Positions 22,254 through 24,300 of a DNA stretch of 24,300 nt are shown one piece after another. The notes beneath the pieces were generated by a model. It saw nothing but the letters and a program-made list of their open reading frames with translations, had not been told where the DNA came from and made no database searches. The translations under genes and the position numbers were made by a program. This DNA comes from JAJBWD01 sp041670885 (GTDB lineage Bacteria > Bacillota > Clostridia > Clostridiales > Clostridiaceae), in contig JBAXYJ010000011.1 in assembly GCA_041670885.1 (NCBI GenBank), forward strand, positions 1 to 24,300. Reading direction: 5' to 3'. The stretch's first letter is position 1; every line of letters starts with the position of its first letter.

Positions 22254-24143
22254 ATGAAACATATAATTATCGGAACAGCAGGACATATTGATCATGGCAA
22301 AACAGCCTTAATAAAAGCAATTACAAACAGAGATACAGACACTCTTAAGGAAGAAAAAGAAAGAGGAATTTCAATAAATTTGGGATTTACCTATTTTGAC
22401 CTTCCTTCAGGGAAAAGGGCTGGCATAATTGACGTTCCCGGACATGAAAGATTTATAAAAAATATGCTGGCAGGAGCATCCTCTATAGATCTTGTTTTAT
22501 TTGTAATAGCAGCAGATGAAGGAATTATGCCTCAAACCAGGGAGCATTATGATATTCTAAGACTTCTGAATGTTAAAAACGGTATAATAGTAATTACAAA
22601 AACAGACATGGTAGATGAAGAGTGGCTCCATATGGTTAAAGATGACGTATCTGAGCATTTTAAAGATTCCATATTTAAGGATTCTCCTATAATATCAGTT
22701 TCCTCAAAAACAGGACAGGGCATACCGAAGCTTATACAGGAAATAGATAAGATGACAGAAAAAGTTACGGAAAAGGATGCAAAAAAAGATTTTTACCTGC
22801 CTATTGACAGGGTATTTACAGTAGCTGGCTTTGGAACAGTTATAACCGGAACTATTATATCAGGAGAAGTAAGCATTAATGAAGAGCTGGAGCTATATAC
22901 TTCTAACATAATAACAAAGGCCAGAGGAATTCAGGTTCATGAGGAAAGCCAGGAAAAAGCCTATGCAGGGCAAAGATGTGCTATTAATCTCACAAATGTA
23001 AAAGTATCTCATATTGAAAGAGGAGACGTTTTATCCACTAAAGGCTCCCTTGAAAATTCGTTCATTATAGACTGCAAATTAAATTACCTGAGTGGGAATA
23101 AGAATCCTCTTAAAAACAACTGGAGAGTAAGGCTATATCATGGCACATCTGAGATACTCTGCAGGGTTAGATTATTTAATAAAGAAGAGCTGGAGATAGG
23201 GAAAGAAGATATAGTGCAGCTGGTTTTAGAAAAAAGCATGGCTGTAAGAAAGGGAGACAGATTTGTAATAAGAAGCTATTCTCCTATGGTAACCATCGGC
23301 GGCGGTTATATTATAGAGCCAAAGGGTATAAAGGCAAAAAGAAATTCTAAAGATTACATAGAAGAGCTTAAGATAAAGGACAGCGGAGATAAAGAAGATA
23401 TATTGGAAAGCTTTATAAAGAAAAATTCTAATGAGAATTTAAACATTTCAGATATAGAAAAGGGAATTGGGATAAAGGAAGCAGAACTCCTTCCTATAAT
23501 TGATGAATTATTAAATAAGAAAAGTATATATAAAGCAGCTGAGATTTTTTATCATATAAATTATGTTAAAGAGAAGGAATCTGATTTAGAGAAGCTCCTC
23601 TTTGTATATCACAGGGATAATCCTTTAAGCCCGGGACTCTCAAAGGAAGATATAAGAAGCCGCCTTTTTAAAAACTTTTCTAAAAAAGAAGTTGATAATA
23701 TATTTAATATTTTTCAGCAGCAGAATATTATTAAAATAAAAGGATCTTTTATTTCTCTTTTTTCCTTTGAAATAAAATATTCAAAGGAGCAGCTGAAAAT
23801 AAAAGATGATATACTTTCAAGCTTTAAGGAAAATCAGTATATTCCATTTAATATTAAGGAATTTCAGGGAAAGTATAAGGAAAAAGAGCTTAATATGGTG
23901 CTTTTAAATCTTATAAGAGAAGAAGTTCTTTTAAAGCTTCCTGAGGATGTTATTATCCTTAAAACAAGTTATAACAAGGCAAAAGCTATGGCTGTAGATT
24001 ATTTGAAAAAAAATGGAAAGATAACACCTACTGATTTCAGAGCAATGCTAAATACAAACAGAAAAGCAGCTGTTGGGATACTTATGAAGCTGGATGAGGA
24101 AAAAATAACAAAAAGAATTGATGACGGAAGAATACTTATTTGA
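22254..24143 (+). CDS. selB: Selenocysteine-specific elongation factor SelB
   Basis: SelB carries selenocysteinyl-tRNA-Sec to the ribosome and binds the SECIS hairpin in the mRNA. The N-terminal GTPase domain has GTAGHIDHGKT (7-17), DVPGHE (60-65) and TKTD (115-118). Two EF-Tu-like beta-barrel domains follow to about 340. The C-terminal part, about 380-629, is made of winged-helix repeats, the SECIS-binding module of bacterial SelB. At 629 residues it is full length. AGAGGAG lies ahead of the ATG and overlaps the selA end. The stop codon overlaps the -35 box of the tRNA-Sec promoter. Confidence 0.96.
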   Translation: MKHIIIGTAGHIDHGKTALIKAITNRDTDTLKEEKERGISINLGFTYFDLPSGKRAGIIDVPGHERFIKNMLAGASSIDLVLFVIAADEGIMPQTREHYDILRLLNVKNGIIVITKTDMVDEEWLHMVKDDVSEHFKDSIFKDSPIISVSSKTGQGIPKLIQEIDKMTEKVTEKDAKKDFYLPIDRVFTVAGFGTVITGTIISGEVSINEELELYTSNIITKARGIQVHEESQEKAYAGQRCAINLTNVKVSHIERGDVLSTKGSLENSFIIDCKLNYLSGNKNPLKNNWRVRLYHGTSEILCRVRLFNKEELEIGKEDIVQLVLEKSMAVRKGDRFVIRSYSPMVTIGGGYIIEPKGIKAKRNSKDYIEELKIKDSGDKEDILESFIKKNSNENLNISDIEKGIGIKEAELLPIIDELLNKKSIYKAAEIFYHINYVKEKESDLEKLLFVYHRDNPLSPGLSKEDIRSRLFKNFSKKEVDNIFNIFQQQNIIKIKGSFISLFSFEIKYSKEQLKIKDDILSSFKENQYIPFNIKEFQGKYKEKELNMVLLNLIREEVLLKLPEDVIILKTSYNKAKAMAVDYLKKNGKITPTDFRAMLNTNRKAAVGILMKLDEEKITKRIDDGRILI

Positions 24144-24168
24144 CATTTGAATCAAATAAAGATAAAAT
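24140..24168 (+). promoter_or_regulatory. Promoter of the tRNA-Sec gene
   Basis: A consensus -35 box TTGACA (24140-24145) and a -10 box TAAAAT (24163-24168) are separated by exactly 17 bases. The -35 box includes the selB TGA stop codon. Transcription would start near 24175, about 6 bases before the tRNA 5' end. This allows tRNA-Sec to be made independently of the selD-selA-selB mRNA. Confidence 0.75.
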
Positions 24169-24180
24169 AATAAGACATAT

Positions 24181-24276
24181 GGGAGTAGATTGGTGCTGGT
24201 GTGCCAGCCAGTCTTCAAAACTGTGCTGGGGCATGTAAATGTCCTGGGTGGGTTCGATTCCCACATACTCCCGCCA
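24181..24276 (+). tRNA. selC: tRNA-Sec (anticodon TCA)
   Basis: The 96-base gene has the selenocysteine tRNA architecture. The acceptor stem pairs GGGAGTA with TACTCCC; the eighth position is a G-A mismatch. The D stem has 6 bp (24191-24196 with 24201-24206) and a 4-base loop, the special feature of bacterial tRNA-Sec. Anticodon TCA lies at 24215-24217 in the loop CTTCAAA. A long variable arm (24228-24245, 7 bp) and a standard T arm (24248-24264) follow. The discriminator is G and CCA is encoded. The outer anticodon-stem pair (C24208 with T24224) is also mismatched. Position after selB confirms the call. Confidence 0.96.
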
Positions 24277-24300
24277 AAATAAAACTATTAAATTATTAAT

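Noticed and set aside
24048..24266. Open frame of 72 codons on the - strand starting MWESNPP
   Set aside because: Its start lies in the reverse complement of tRNA-Sec and the rest is antisense to selB. MWESNPP is a familiar artefact of tRNA genes.

Overview
The window is AT-rich and almost wholly coding, with short gaps, strong GGAGG-type ribosome binding sites and gene content typical of the class Clostridia: a spore-forming, selenocysteine-using, Clostridium-like anaerobe. This assignment is inferred from gene order and protein character, not from a marker gene. Nearly all genes are on the + strand; only a D-Ala-D-Ala carboxypeptidase gene is on the - strand. No gap between genes exceeds about 250 bases.

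Region 1 (about 1-7100) is a cell-shape, division and sporulation block: a 5'-truncated PBP2 gene, minC, minD, minE, a SEDS glycan polymerase (rodA-like), a short methylglyoxal synthase, then an M23 peptidase and an M50 intramembrane protease in the positions of spoIVFA and spoIVFB. It matches the Bacillus order mre-minCD-spoIVFAB-rplU-prp-rpmA-obg, with Clostridia-specific additions.

Region 2 (7132-11004) is a tightly coupled trio: a B12-binding-domain radical SAM protein, a DUF2344 protein and an RNase E/G homologue that has lost its zinc-link cysteine pair. Region 3 (11011-17781) carries the L21 leader with rplU, prp, rpmA, then obg, yhbY, nadD, yqeK, an LCP-family cell-wall enzyme, ridA and an RluA-family pseudouridine synthase. 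The rsfS gene that usually follows the LCP gene is absent here. The - strand dacF-like gene and a divergent comEA follow.

Region 4 (19826-24276) is a complete selenocysteine locus: selD, selA, selB and tRNA-Sec (selC). selD itself carries an in-frame TGA at the active-site position followed by a SECIS-like hairpin, so SelD is most likely a selenoprotein that ordinary gene callers would truncate. tRNA-Sec has its own near-consensus promoter overlapping the selB stop codon.

All four of the longest gaps between co-directional genes hold copies of one family of imperfect palindromic elements of about 95-105 bp, or shortened forms of about 47-57 bp. Their ends resemble GAAATTGCATAATTA. One copy is inverted relative to the others, one gap holds two copies in tandem, and internally shortened copies exist. 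This MITE-like family is the main structure in the window that the gene annotation does not explain.
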